A stretch of DNA of 64,000 bases, from assembly GCA_028571685.1 (NCBI GenBank), contig CM053146.1, positions 68,233,431 through 68,297,430 of the forward strand. Reading direction: 5' to 3'. Positions 35,990-47,830 of this stretch are shown one piece after another (positions within the stretch are counted from its first letter, which is position 1; the number at the start of each line of letters is the position of its first letter). The stretch comes from Heterohyrax brucei (Eukaryota; Chordata; Mammalia; Hyracoidea; Procaviidae). The notes below the pieces were generated by a model, which saw only the letters and a list, made by a program, of their open reading frames with translations, made no database searches and was not told where the DNA came from. Position numbers and translations under genes: made by a program.

Positions 35990-36152
35990 TGGAATCTTGG
36001 TGGTGTAGTAGTTAAGAGGTTGGCTCCTAACCAAAAGGCTAGTAGGTTGAATCCACCAGTTTCTCCTTGGAAACCCTATGAGGCAGTTCTACTCTGTCCT
36101 ATAGGGTCACTATGAGTCAGAATCTACTCAGTGGCAACTAACAACAACATAT
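35990..36152 (+). mobile_element. AfroSINE with RTE-like tail
   Basis: Well-preserved copy with 'tctgtcctatagggtcacta'. Its end is 'gcaactaacaacaacat' rather than the common 'gggtttggtttgg', that is, the RTE type of tail. Confidence 0.9.
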
Positions 36153-37370
36153 TGTTATTCCAAACAAGCAAGACATAAATCATTCATTTTTTTTTCTCTA
36201 AAATGTAACTTACATAAATTTTCTGTATTCTAAAATCCAAGAAGACAGGTTGTTCTTCTTCTATCAGAATATATTTTAAAACATGTGCATACAATTTTTT
36301 TTTCCCCTTTTTAACATTCCTTTCCTATGATATTCTGGTTTTTAGATTTTCAAGTGAGAACTGCAATATAAATATAGAAACTAATATTGCTGTAAAACGG
36401 GCTTAATAATTGCAAATCTCATGGACTTTGCAACTCAGCAGAATCATTCTTAATGCTACAGCAAAATTCATAGTCTTCAAATTGTAATTTGTCATCTTAG
36501 TCTGCAAAAAGATGACTGATTTAGACAGTAACATTATGACTGTAAATATATAAAAAGGAATCTGAGTTAGAGGTCAGGAAGTATTTTTGTCTTTCAAATA
36601 TTTATAGGGAATTCAGCTTCAGTTCCTGTGAGTTCTTATCCCTTGAGGTTTTCTTCAAGATCCAGGTTTAAATGAACCAGAAAACTCAAAACTGCAAACT
36701 TATCTCACACTGCCAAACTTTACATGGTTTCTGCCTTAAATAATAAATCAAACTTGAAATTCAGCCTAGATTTGTTCAAAACTCCAATTTTATGAAACCA
36801 TCAAAATTCTAAAACTGTAATGAAACTTGCTGTACACCCAAAGCAGGTATGGAAATCAGGTAAAATACCAATAAATTCAGAAACTAAAAATGGAGCAATC
36901 TATTAGTACATCATCTTTGCTCACTCTAATTTCTGCAAAGAACATTTATGGAGGCAGTATAGGCAATTATTATGGGGGTTAAATGACAAAATTGTAAACA
37001 TTAAAACTGAAAGTTTTACATGAAACCTCAAAATAGTCAGAAGAAATGAAACGAGGGAAAAAAGAACAAATGCCATCTTCTGCACTTTTCTTGTATTACC
37101 ACAAAATTCCAAATGACACTAATATACATTAATAATTAAAAATTGAAGCTGTTCTTCCCCTATGGGACTGAAAATGGAGGCCAAGTAGCAAATACATGAA
37201 AATAAGTATGAAATGCTTAATCATCTTGTGGAATAGATACAAAAAACATACAAAGAAACATTCTTACTCCACTTATTTTCAGAATTTTTAAACATTAACT
37301 TAAAAACATACCTGACTGAAAATGATAACAAAGAAGTTTTAAAAACAAAGCCGGCAAAAATAAAAAGCCA
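36153..37370. other. no recognisable feature
   Basis: AT-rich DNA. Short open frames only. Confidence 0.5.
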
Positions 37371-37401
37371 TCCAACTCGACGGCACTTGGCGTGGCTTGG
37401 C
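37371..37401 (+). repeat. short SINE-tail insertion (CTTGGC type)
   Basis: Contains AACTCGACGGCACTTGGC followed by GTGGCTTGGC. No clear duplication on its sides, and a plus-strand RTE starts about 30 bases downstream. Confidence 0.6.
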
Positions 37402-37429
37402 AGCAACAATCAAGTGAGTAAGACCAATG

Positions 37430-39120
37430 TGGATCTTAAATAGAAGCTTTAGCTAAAAAAGAGTTTGATTCGGAGTGTTTATCACCTGAAGAACCTGAAG
37501 ATAAAAGACTAAAAGAGAAAAATTCAAGCTTTGAATTGACACTGAAGTATTCTACGAGAAAAACATTGAACAATGAAAGACGTGTTAAAATATGGAAGGA
37601 ATAAAGTGTCGTTGTAACAAAAAGAACTGGTCAACATCCAACCATTTCAGAAGGCAGAATATGACCAGGAATTGACAGTTCTGAAAGAAGAAGTCCCAGT
37701 TGCACTGGCAAAAAAGAAGGCTTCAGGAACGATGGGAACACCAATTGAGGTGCTTCAACAAATAGATGCAGCACCAGAATTGCAAAATAATCTATAAAAC
37801 AGCTCTCTGGTCTACCGATATATTTATGCCTATTCCAAAGAAAAGTGAGCCAAACAAATTTCACTAATATCACACCCAAGTAAAATTTTGCTGAAGATCA
37901 TCCCAAAGTGGCTGCAGCACTGTATCAATAGAAAACTGCCATAAATACAGGCCAGATTCAGAAGATGGCGCAGAACCAGGGACAGACGTATCCTGCATGA
38001 AGCAGAGAATACCAGAAGGATGTTTACCTGTGTTTTATTGACTATGAAAAGGCATTCAGCTGAGTAGATATTAACGAATTATGGATAACATTATGAAGAA
38101 GGAGAATTCCAAAACACTTAACCGTGCTCATGAAAAGCTGCACATGGATCAAGAGGCAGTCATTAGAACAGTACAAGCAGGTACTGCATGATTTAAAGGC
38201 AGAAAGGGCGTGCATCAGGGTTGTATCATTTCATCACACTTATTCAATCCACATGTTGAAAAAATAATCTGAGGAACTGCACTATATGAAGAAGAAAGGG
38301 GCATCAGGAGAGGAAAACTCATCAATAACCTGTGATATGCAGAAGACACAACCTTGCTTGCTGAAAGTAAAGAGGACTTGAAGTACTTACTGATGAAGAT
38401 CAAAGACCACAGCCTTCAGTATGGGCTACACTTTAACATTAAGAAAACAAAAATCCTCACAACCGGACCAAAAGGCAACACTGTGATAACTGCAGAGAAG
38501 ACTGTTGCTGTCAAAGGTTTCATTTTAGTTGAATCCACAATCAACACCCATGCAAGTAACAGTCAAGGAACCAAAAGCCACACTGCTTTGGGCAAATATG
38601 CTACAAAAGACCTCTTTGAAGTGTTGAAAAGCAAAGACTACACCTTGAGAACTAAGGTATATCAGGCACAAGCCATGACGTTTTCAATTGCCTCATATGC
38701 ACTGGACAGCTGGATGATGAATACGAAAGACTTAAGAAGAATTGATATCTTTGACATGTGTTGATGAAGACTACTAATATATCATGCACTGTCAAAGAAA
38801 TGAAAAATCTGTCTTGGATGAATTATAGCCAGAATATTTCCTTAGAAGCAAAAATGGCAGGATTACATCTCACATATTTTGGAGAACTGCATCTCACATA
38901 TCAGGAGGAATAAGTCCCTGGAGAAGGACATCGTGCTTGATAAGGTAGAGGACCAGCAAAAAGAGGAAGACCCTCAAAAAGATGGACTGACACAGTGGCC
39001 ACACCAATGGCTAAAGCTTAACGATTGTGAGGATGGTGCAGAACGAAGCAGTGTTTTGTTCTGTTGTACACTGTGCTGGTCTGAGTCGCAACTGATGTGA
39101 AGGTACCTAATAACAACAAC
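37430..39120 (+). mobile_element. RTE LINE, about 1.7 kb
   Basis: 5'-truncated copy covering the linker, the reverse transcriptase and the 3' end. The longest open piece, 38,354-38,764, codes for the RT thumb and downstream part ('GLHFNIKKTKILTTGPKG', 'SYALDSWMMNTKDLRRID'). The catalytic box just before it reads YAEDTT instead of YADDTT, so one catalytic Asp is lost. The 3' end at 38,960-39,120 has 'gatggactgacacagtggc' and a '(AAC)n' tail. Many stops occur elsewhere. Confidence 0.92.
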
Positions 39121-40271
39121 AATAGAGGGCAGAGATAAAAACCAGTAAAACAAGCCATCACAAACTTTGCTGTTTTAGCACTGAAAAGCATGGATGTCAA
39201 TATCTTAGTTCCTAGGAGTTCTTCCCAAGAGTTTTTCAAAGTCTGTGTACATATTCTGCATTTTTGGTGGCTGAGGATAAAGTGCTCTGCTTATTGCTAT
39301 TTGTATGTGTTTAAAAACTGGTTTTCATACATTCAAGTTGGATATGAGTTGAGCACCTGGGATTTTGTGGAGTGATAGCAAATGTGTGGGTAGAACTTAA
39401 CATTTTACCAAAAGTCTAGTTCAAGATGGTAGAGTGCTCTCCTAATTGAAGTTGTTCTATCCATTAACTGAATTAAAAATATTTTCAAAAAGTGAAGCAT
39501 GTTTAGATGATGGCAAGCTATCAAAACTAACCACATAACCGGTGTTCATAACTTCCACTGCAGAATGGGATTCCTGATACTCAAACACATCCGCTATTTG
39601 TACGATTCATTTTCTGAAAGGAACAATATTTGACATCATGATCTAGAGACTCATGAGAACTATTAATCACACTTTTTCCAACAGTGACCCAGAAAACCAA
39701 TTAAGTAATTCTTATTCCATGCCTATCTTTCCCCTGAACAAACATTAAATCTTATTTTTCATTCTTACTTTTCTTGACAGCCCTTCTGAGGTATAGAGCA
39801 AGGGTGCTTCCAGTAGTTATCTGAGAATCAAAGTAAATAGTGGACTTTGATCTGATCATTTTTGGAGACCCATGAAACACACTTTATTCTGAAAAGTCTT
39901 CAAAAGACACTCATCACGATCTGTGTAGACTTTCACAAAGGAAATGCAACCACCCTTGTGGCTTTATAATTTCATAGCTCTCAGAGAACTCTTACGGGAC
40001 GACACTGTCACAGTTTTTGTGAATGTCATAAGCCATCCAATAATATCCAGATTGGATTGTTCACACTTCACATATTTTTGAGATAAAAATAGTCTTTTTA
40101 TGAAATGAGATGTACTAGTTTCTTATGCTCTACTTCCGCTTCATTTGACCTCATACTGCTTAACTGCTAACTCGTCAGTCTCGTCAATGATCAAGCCTAC
40201 GAAGTGCATGTGGAAAACTGAATATCTATACCGAGCCACTGATAGTGAAAGGAAAATAGAAGACTATGTTG
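39121..40271. other. no supported feature
   Basis: A broken minus-strand reading path at about 39,760-40,060 looks slightly protein-like but matches no family I can name, so no pseudogene is called. Confidence 0.35.
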
Positions 40272-40395
40272 GTGGTAGTCCATTGCCACCGAACCAGCCC
40301 CAACTCATAACAACCCCATGTACAACAGTATCATTTTTGTGATGATATGCTGAAATCTACTGTTGCAGCCACTGTGCATTCTGAGGGCTGAACAG
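40272..40395 (-). mobile_element. RTE LINE, 3' end only
   Basis: 'ccccaactcataacaacccc', 'atgtacaacagtatcatt' and 'ctgttgcagccactgtgcat' are the inverted RTE end. Confidence 0.75.
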
Positions 40396-41085
40396 GTGCA
40401 TAGCACAGAAGTGATCAGACTTCTAAGATGATAATAAGAGATGAGAACATTCCTGCTGAGAGTTGGGTAAAGCACAAAGGCAGAAAGAAAGAAATTCTGT
40501 GACAGGAGAAAAGACTAATTCTCTTCAGTGAGTAATCTTTATTTTATCCTACTGATGACCTGGAAAGACCTTCAAAGTAGAACTTCTCTGATTTCAAACA
40601 TGAGGCTTACACTGGGGATTTATGTAAACCTAGGAAGGTTAATCAGATTAATTAAAAGAAATAACAACTCTGGACTCAACCCATGGGAGACATGAGAATG
40701 AAAACTTTAAAATCACTAATGACAGCAAGCTAGCTTTTGCAAAGTCAGAGAGTATTCAGAACACACTGAGGCATTAACCTTCAAGGTGGCTCCACACTAA
40801 GATGGAAATGGACTGAACTTTAAAAAGAGAGAGAGAGAGAAGAAGAAGAAGCCTTACTGTGATCTGCAGAGAAAAGCAGAGGCACTTCAGAGATTGTCCT
40901 TAAGTTTAACTTCAATCTCACAGAAGAGAAAAAAAATACTGGATAAACTTCAGTTTACTTAGTAAAAGAAATACAGAACTAATCAATTCTAGGTAAGTTT
41001 TTAAAATGGCATTAAGGAACTGCATAAGCGTCATGATGAAATGAATAAAATATTTATAGAATTCAGAGACTTAATATAACCTATT
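40396..41085. other. no recognisable feature
   Basis: Contains a short (GA)n/(GAA)n tract at 40,827-40,851. Confidence 0.5.
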
Positions 41086-41262
41086 GGAAACCCTAGTGGT
41101 GAAGTGTTAAAGGGTTATGTCTGCTATGTAGCAGTTCAAATCTGCCAGATGCTCCTTGGAAACTCTATGGAGCACTTCTGCTCTGTCCTACAGGGTTGTT
41201 ATGAGTTGGAATTGACACAACAGTAGTGGGTTTGGTTTTTGTTGTTGTTATTGTTTGATTTT
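41086..41262 (+). mobile_element. AfroSINE
   Basis: 'ggaaaccctagtggtgaagt' head. The middle 'aaccaaaaggt' block is lost. Tail 'gtgggtttggtttttg' followed by (GTT)n. Confidence 0.88.
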
Positions 41263-42861
41263 AATTTTGAATGCAAAACAATTAATATAATTTATAAAAT
41301 ATTTGCCAAGTTAAGGTCATGTATTTTTAATAGAGTTGTATGATACATCTATACTAGGGATAATTTACAGGTACAAGAACCATGATAAGTTATTTGCAGA
41401 AGTTAAAGGGCAGGTTAGTGGATACATTTAACATTGTAGGATGATTTTGCTTATGTACTTTTTATTAGTGTTCAAATTTTGTTTGACTCATATTTTTTAG
41501 ATATATGAAAGAAAGCGGCACCTTGAAAGTATTTTTGTCCAAGTGCTCACACAAGGCCAAAAATTTTAACAAAAAAATAGTATGGTTCCCATTAAATATG
41601 CCGAACAAGCCAAATCTGAAATAAGTCTAAAAATCTGTGCCTTTCTTCATGTCATATATTTTTTAAGTCTTCATTTTTCAAAGTTAATTGGCTTAGTTTC
41701 TTTTCCCTCTGAACTTACATAGTTCCCCAATATTCAATTGCCAAGTCAAGATAAAACATTCTAAAAATAACATCAATAACCAGTTACTTTCTGAGCATAT
41801 AATTGTTTCACAGTCTCTTTCAATGCAAGCACATTACAGTCTCAGAAGACGTGGACATTGGTGTGATACTTAGACCCTAATAATATCTGAGTGTCTCCAA
41901 GGTTTCTTATTCTATGTAACATCACATGAAACTTTTTCTTTGTGAGGAAGACATTGACGCTTTCCAAAGAATAAGTTAAAATGGATGTGGAAAGTCAAGA
42001 TTTTTTTTTTATGATTTTAAAAGAGCAGTGTATAAAAAGGTACGCAAAATAAACTGAAAACTAATTTACAAATTCATTTTTCTAGTTTACATCAAATTTG
42101 AGACTAGGTTTTTTTCTTGCTGTCTCTTTCTTGCCATAATTTTTATTTTTTTAATATCTCAGTAAAAGTAGTTGCTCTTTCCATGTAATTGATGGCCAAA
42201 ATTGCCAATAGTGACAGTTGATCATGTAAAATAATCCATTATGTAAAATATTGTCACAAAAAAATTGCAAAGAAAAATGTTTCTGTAGTCAACTGATTTT
42301 CAGAAAAAACAAACATCATTTTTAATACTAAATTTAAATGTTAAATGTCTTCTAAGGGCTAACTAGCCAGTATATAAGCACCAAGGCTCACAGAGAACCC
42401 TTTTTCAAAATAAAAATAGAACTCAATTTTTTTTCAAGAGTTTGCTTGCTTTCAAGTTTATACTCTGTATATTATGTAAAACAAGTGAGCTAGTGTATGT
42501 CCTCTTTTTTATCTAATACTTTCCATTTATTGACTTTCAAATAAAATTCATTTGCCTTTTTTTCTTGTGGAGACACAGGGTTAAGATAACCAAGCAGAAG
42601 TCATATAGATAACTCACCTGTGTTTGTGCAGGATTACACTTCAAAATCATTTTAAGCCAGAGATTTTTAACTATAGTTCAGAGAGTTCATTAATTTGGAG
42701 AGAAAAAAATTAATGACAGCAGTATTAATAATTACCCATAGTAATTAAATATGGCTTTATAATAATTATAAAATTATAGAAATCCCAAAATATTATTTAT
42801 CCATTTCAAGTCATTTCCTTTGATCTTGTTATTTAGTATGCTAAATGAAGAAGCACATATA
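41263..42861. other. no recognisable feature
   Basis: Very AT-rich. I see no coding signal and no repeat I can name. Confidence 0.5.
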
Positions 42862-43037
42862 TTTAGCCCCTGTCTACTAACTGAAGAGTTGACTGTTCAG
42901 ACCTACCCAAAGGCTCTTCAGAAGACACACCTGACAATCTACTTTTGAAAGGTCACAGTTTTGAAACCTATGGAACACTTCTACTCTAAAACACATGAGG
43001 TCACTACGAATTTACTCGATAGCGCTGTTTTTTTTTT
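42862..43037 (+). mobile_element. AfroSINE, older longer variant
   Basis: Diverged copy with 'agaagacacacctgacaatc' in place of the variant block and the 3' end 'catgaggtcactacgaattt'. Confidence 0.6.
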
Positions 43038-45167
43038 TGAAGACAGCAAGAAATATCTTTTCTCTGTATGTTACAGTTAGTTGTGTTGAAACCCAAAAGA
43101 CTAGTGATGTAATTCTTCAGTTGACATGCTAGAGAAAAAGCTATTCCATTTTATAATTTCTTAAATTATTTTAGAATGAGCTGCTTGGCTTTCTTCACTA
43201 ATAAGATTTCCTAGATGAATGACTTGGTTTATGAATTACTGCACAGTGTTCTTTTTTCTCTTTTACTTTCTTTTTTTCTCTAAGAGTTTAAGAAACAGCT
43301 ACATAGGCTGTAAAAGACTTATTGGCAGAGTAGTAGCTTAGATGTGTTTCTCATAACTTGATTGTTCGTGTTTTCCCCTTTATTGCAGCTTTCACTGAAC
43401 ATTATATAAAATAACATTACTTGTAATCTTGAGGATAATCTATAAAGAAGTATATAAAAACGTTTCAACAGGATAACACACTAGCCAAATACCAAACAGT
43501 GATAATAAGAATAATGATAGTGACCATTTCCACTACAGAATCTTTAGGAAAAGGCGTTCATTTTCAAGAGTGAATAATAACAATAAACTGAGACATGACC
43601 GTGATAATAATTAGGGATGGATTTGAGAAGGCTGACATTGGGGGAAAAAAAAAGGGGTAGGCAGGAAAAATAGGAAGTGGTTGCAATAGATAGGAGGCAG
43701 AAATCATAAACTGTACATGAGTAGTAGGCATGAGAAAAGTAAAATAAAGGATGGGGAAAAGAAAGACATTACAGTGAATAAATTAATAACTGGCAACTGA
43801 TTTCATAAAATGAGTGGGGAATACATGAAATAGTTTATAACACAGAGATCTCTAACAAAAATGAAATTAATGTGTACCTTTTAAAAAGTTTGGGGGAGAA
43901 AATGGTTAGAATAAGCAGTATACTTTTCATCTTGAAGACAAACAGAGTTGGCAGCAGCATTTCCATGTGGAGATGCCCAGGTGGCAAGTGAGAGACCAGG
44001 TCTGGATCTATGACTTTATAAGTTAACAGAACAGATGTGATTTCTGAAACAATGAGACCAGTGAGCCAAGAACAGGAACAGAACCAAAAGAATTTAAGTG
44101 ATTTGTGACGGACAGAAGAAGAGCAGCAATCAAAAAAGACTAGAAAGGTGTTCAAAAGAGTCAAACCTAGAGACTGTTACGCTTTCAGATCCAAAGGAAT
44201 CAAATGCAAATCTCTGATGAGTAAATTACAAAATTTATGATGAGTAAATTACAAAATCTCAAGATGGAGTTACAGAAAAGCCATTAGATTTCAGCACTTG
44301 GCAAAATTTTAGAGAGTAGTAGAGAAAAAAAGCACTCAGAGGCCAGAAGTCAGTTCGCAAGGAATTCATTTCAGCCCCAAATAAACATCCTCCTTTGCTT
44401 GGCCAGAGAGGTCTCAATTTGGCCGGAATATACTACTACTACCCGCTACGTCTAATGACTTTCACAACAAGTTTGCTCAGAAATTTGAAGTTTCTCACTT
44501 TGTAGCATCCTTCCTCTTTATGTTTAGTATTCTCTTGTTTCTAGAAAGACAGAAACGTGAAAACTTTTTCAAAACTAAAGTGTTTCATTTTCTTTGAACA
44601 GATATTCCCTATACATTTGAGATTAAAATGTGTCTCTTACATAACAAAACAAACAAGAACCAACATTTTCCCAATCTGCTTTATTAAACATAATTTGTTG
44701 ACATACACAGTGTTTCTGGGTTGCATTTAACTAGAATCCTTGTGTGACATTGTGTGAATCTTTCAACTTAAAGATGGCCACAGTGAACAGTTCCCAGCAA
44801 AACACAAGTGGGAAGAACCACCTTAAGAAAACAGCAGAAATTTCAATCCACTTACAAAGACATCCAAACAGACACTATCACTCCATTATTAACTATGAAG
44901 CTTCTACCACACTATTTATATCATGATATGAAATATTAATTATGAGTCAACTGATATTTTGGGAAATGAAAATAATACACATATACTTAGGAGACTGAAA
45001 TGGCAATCTGAAAAACATTAGAAGTGATGTTGCACTAAAACCAGACCAGGAGCCCTACTTGTATCTGCTTTATAGTTGTAGGATTAGGTACAACTTAACA
45101 AAATCTTAAACTTAAGAGAAGTGATATTTTTTACCAATTTAATTTTAAGTGATATGTTCTATTTTAA
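43038..45167. other. no recognisable feature apart from a tandem duplication
   Basis: AT-rich. The 109-codon minus-strand frame at 43,835-44,164 has no domain I recognise. A 23-bp-period duplication is listed at 44,216-44,257. Confidence 0.4.
44216..44257. repeat. 23-bp-period tandem duplication
   Basis: Two exact copies of 'gatgagtaaattacaaaat' (44,216-44,234 and 44,239-44,257), separated by TTAT. Confidence 0.95.
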
Positions 45168-45328
45168 ATAAACCCTAGTGCCATCGAGTCGATGCCGACT
45201 CATAGTGACCCTACAGACAGAGTAGAACTGCTCCATAGAATTTCTAAGGAGCACCTGGCAGATTTGAACTGCCGACCTTTCTGTTAGCAGCCACAATACT
45301 TGACCACTACAACACCAGGGTTTCCCTT
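45168..45328 (-). mobile_element. AfroSINE
   Basis: One of the best-preserved copies: 'gccatcgagtcgatgccgac' at the inverted 3' end and 'actacaacaccagggtttcc' at the head. Confidence 0.93.
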
Positions 45329-46897
45329 AGGTTAAATAGGCAGACTAAAATGAAGAATTCTCTTTTGAGTTTTCATAATTTACTCCTCATAAATAAATTG
45401 TAAAATAAACATAAAAGCAAACATTGGTTTCATTATCTATTCGTACATTACTATATGCATCATCCTTCCAAAACATCAAACTTTCTTCAGTTTAAGCTAC
45501 ACTGGAAACTAATCTTACTTATTAGTTATCTAGTACTGCTATAACAGAAATAGTACAAGTGGACAGCTTTAACAAACAAAAATCTATTCTCTTACAGTTT
45601 AAATATCTGAATTCAGGGTTATCAGCTACTGGGGAAGGTTTTCTCTTTTTGTTGACTCTGAGGGAAGAATCTTGTCATCAATCTTTTTCCAAGTCTAGGG
45701 GTTTTTCAGTGCAAGGAGTTGGGGTCCACAGGACACGCTATGCTCCATGTGCTTCCGTCTTGGTGGCATGAGGTCTCTTGCTCTCTCTACTGGCTTCTCT
45801 TTCTTTAAATATTTTATTGAGCTTCCTGTGAAAGTCTGTAAACTTGGCTTGTAGTTCAAATCATTTTCCCAGAAAGAACCCAACACACACACCGCTATGC
45901 AGCTCTCACTGTCCTCTCCACTCTGTGACAGCAAACTCCTCCTTTCTACCCTGCATTTCCAGTATTCATTCCATCAACTCCTCCTCCCCACCCCCTCAGG
46001 CTACCTTCTTGTCTCTGGACAGGAGCTGACCTGACATACTCATATATATATTTAAGCCAAAAAGCACACACTTCACCAGCATCACTCTGTGTCTTAGGAC
46101 TATAGTACAGTCTTTGTAAAAAGACTTGGGTTTGGTACTAGTTTCAGCTCAGAGCCAGGCAGAAAACTCAGGGTATCCTCCAGCATCAAGTCTGGCCTTT
46201 TAAGAGAGTTCTAGATCTGCACCCGCATTTTTCTTCCACTATGTCAGGGACTCTATGGTTAGGGTAGTCATTGGTGGGCCAGGCACCATCTAGTTCTTTT
46301 GGTCTTGTGCTGATACAGTCTCTGGATCACAAAGCACCTTCTGTCTGCTGGGTTCATATTGTCACCATGTCTTTGATATCCTTCATTCTCCTCTGCTGCA
46401 GGTAGATTGGGATGCACCGCTGCTACTTAGATGGCAGCCTCACAGCTGTTACGACTTCAGATGCCACTCACCAAAACGCGATGCAGAACATTTTTTTAAA
46501 AAAACAGACTTAGTAATGCCAATTGACCTGTATGGTCCCCAAACCCTTGCACCTGCTACTCTGATCTTTGAAATGTTGGGTTGTATTTATGAAACCTCTT
46601 AGCTTTTTGTGTAGTCCAACAGTGTTAATCTCCCTTCTACTGTGTGCTATCGCTGTCTTCACTTAACCCATCTACTGTCTAATCTATGAATACATGACTC
46701 TTCCCCATCCCTACCTTGTAACCATCAAAGATTATTTTCTTCAGTGCTTAAACCTTTTCTTAAGCCCTTATACTATTGGTCTCACACAATATTTGTCCTT
46801 TTGCAACTGGAATATGCCACTAGCATAATGTCTTCCAGATGATTCCATGTTATCAGCTGTTTCACAAAATCATTGTTCTTTATCATTGCATAGTTTC

Positions 46898-47330
46898 TCC
46901 TTGTAAATCCTGCCTCTGTGATGTTAATGATGGTGTATGGGCAGCAGGTGTGTTGGTGGGGTAGGTGTCAATACGTAAGATTGTTTTGTGCTTTGAGGCA
47001 GTCTCTTGAGATATAAAGGAAAGAAGCTAGCAGAGACATTTGGGGAGCTTATAACACCAAGAAGCCATGCCAGAAGCCAAGCATATCCTTTGGAAAGGAC
47101 TCAGGTCCTTATGCCTCATAAGTTTCCAGTCCAGGGGAAGAAGGATGACTAGGACCTCCCTCCAGCACCAGGAGACAAAGCCTTACCCTGGAGCTGCCAC
47201 CTGAATTTGGACTTTTAGCTTACTGGACTGTGACAAAATAAAATTCCTCTTTTTAAAGACATGCACTTGGGGTATCTCTGTTAAAGCATCACTCGCCAAG
47301 CCAAGTGCCGTCGAGTCGGAGGTAACTAAA
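46898..47330 (+). mobile_element. partial MaLR-like LTR inside the L1
   Basis: Covers the 3' two-thirds of the LTR type seen at 7,873-8,552: 'gtaaatcctgcctctgtgat' at the left and 'tgtgacaaaataaaattcct' near the end. It sits between L1 sequences that correspond to positions about 75 bases apart in the plus-strand L1, so the L1 lost target sequence here. Fossil. Confidence 0.75.
47295..47320 (-). repeat. short SINE-tail insertion at the LTR end
   Basis: Inverted, it reads TCCGACTCGACGGCACTTGG plus CTTGGC. It lies within the last 25 bases of the LTR, between 'gcatcact' and 'ggtaactaaaa'. No duplication is obvious. Confidence 0.65.
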
Positions 47331-47658
47331 ATAGGCACCTAGGCTGATTCCACCCTTTTTGCTATTGTGGATAGTGCTGCAATAAACACTGGTGTGTATG
47401 CATCTCTTTAAGTGACAGCCCTATAAGATATATTCAAAAGCAAGGGGATTGTTGGATCATACAGTATTTGTATTTCTTGCTTTCTAAGATTTCCAAAGTG
47501 GATATCAGTTGTGTAGAAGAGCTCCAGTCTCTCCACAGCCTCTCCAACATTTATTGTTTTGTGTTTTTTGGCATTGGCTTTTTGGATTAGTGCCAACCTT
47601 GCTGGGGTAAGATGGTATCTCATTGTAGCTTTGATTCGGATTTCTCTAATGGCTAATG

Positions 47659-47830
47659 AAAACCCTGGTGGAAACCATGGTGGGCTAGCAGTAAAGTGCT
47701 GTATCTGCTAACCAAAAGGTCGGCAGTCTGAACCTACCAGGTGCTCCTTGGAAACTCTATGTGACAGTTCTACTCTGTCCTATAGGGTAGCAATGAGTTG
47801 GAATCAACTTGATGGGAGTGTTTTTTAACG
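47659..47830 (+). mobile_element. AfroSINE inside L1 ORF2
   Basis: Flanked by GCTAATG (47,652-47,658) and ACTAATG (47,831-47,837). The L1 sequence continues across. Body 'gctaaccaaaaggtcggcag'. The head starts with a partial 12-base duplication ('aaaccctggtgg' / 'aaaccatggtgg'). Confidence 0.92.

Noticed and set aside
39760-40060. Possible processed pseudogene on the minus strand (a reading path with several plausible-looking residues and a basic C-terminus)
   Set aside because: No family could be named, stops are frequent and no poly(A) or duplication was seen; likely chance.
43835-44164. 109-codon minus-strand frame as a gene
   Set aside because: Hydrophobic low-complexity translation of A-rich DNA without recognisable features.
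47280-47320. tRNA gene, because of the 'gtcgagtcgga' motif resembling a T-arm
   Set aside because: Too short and no cloverleaf; it belongs to the AfroSINE/RTE 3'-end motif, not to a tRNA.
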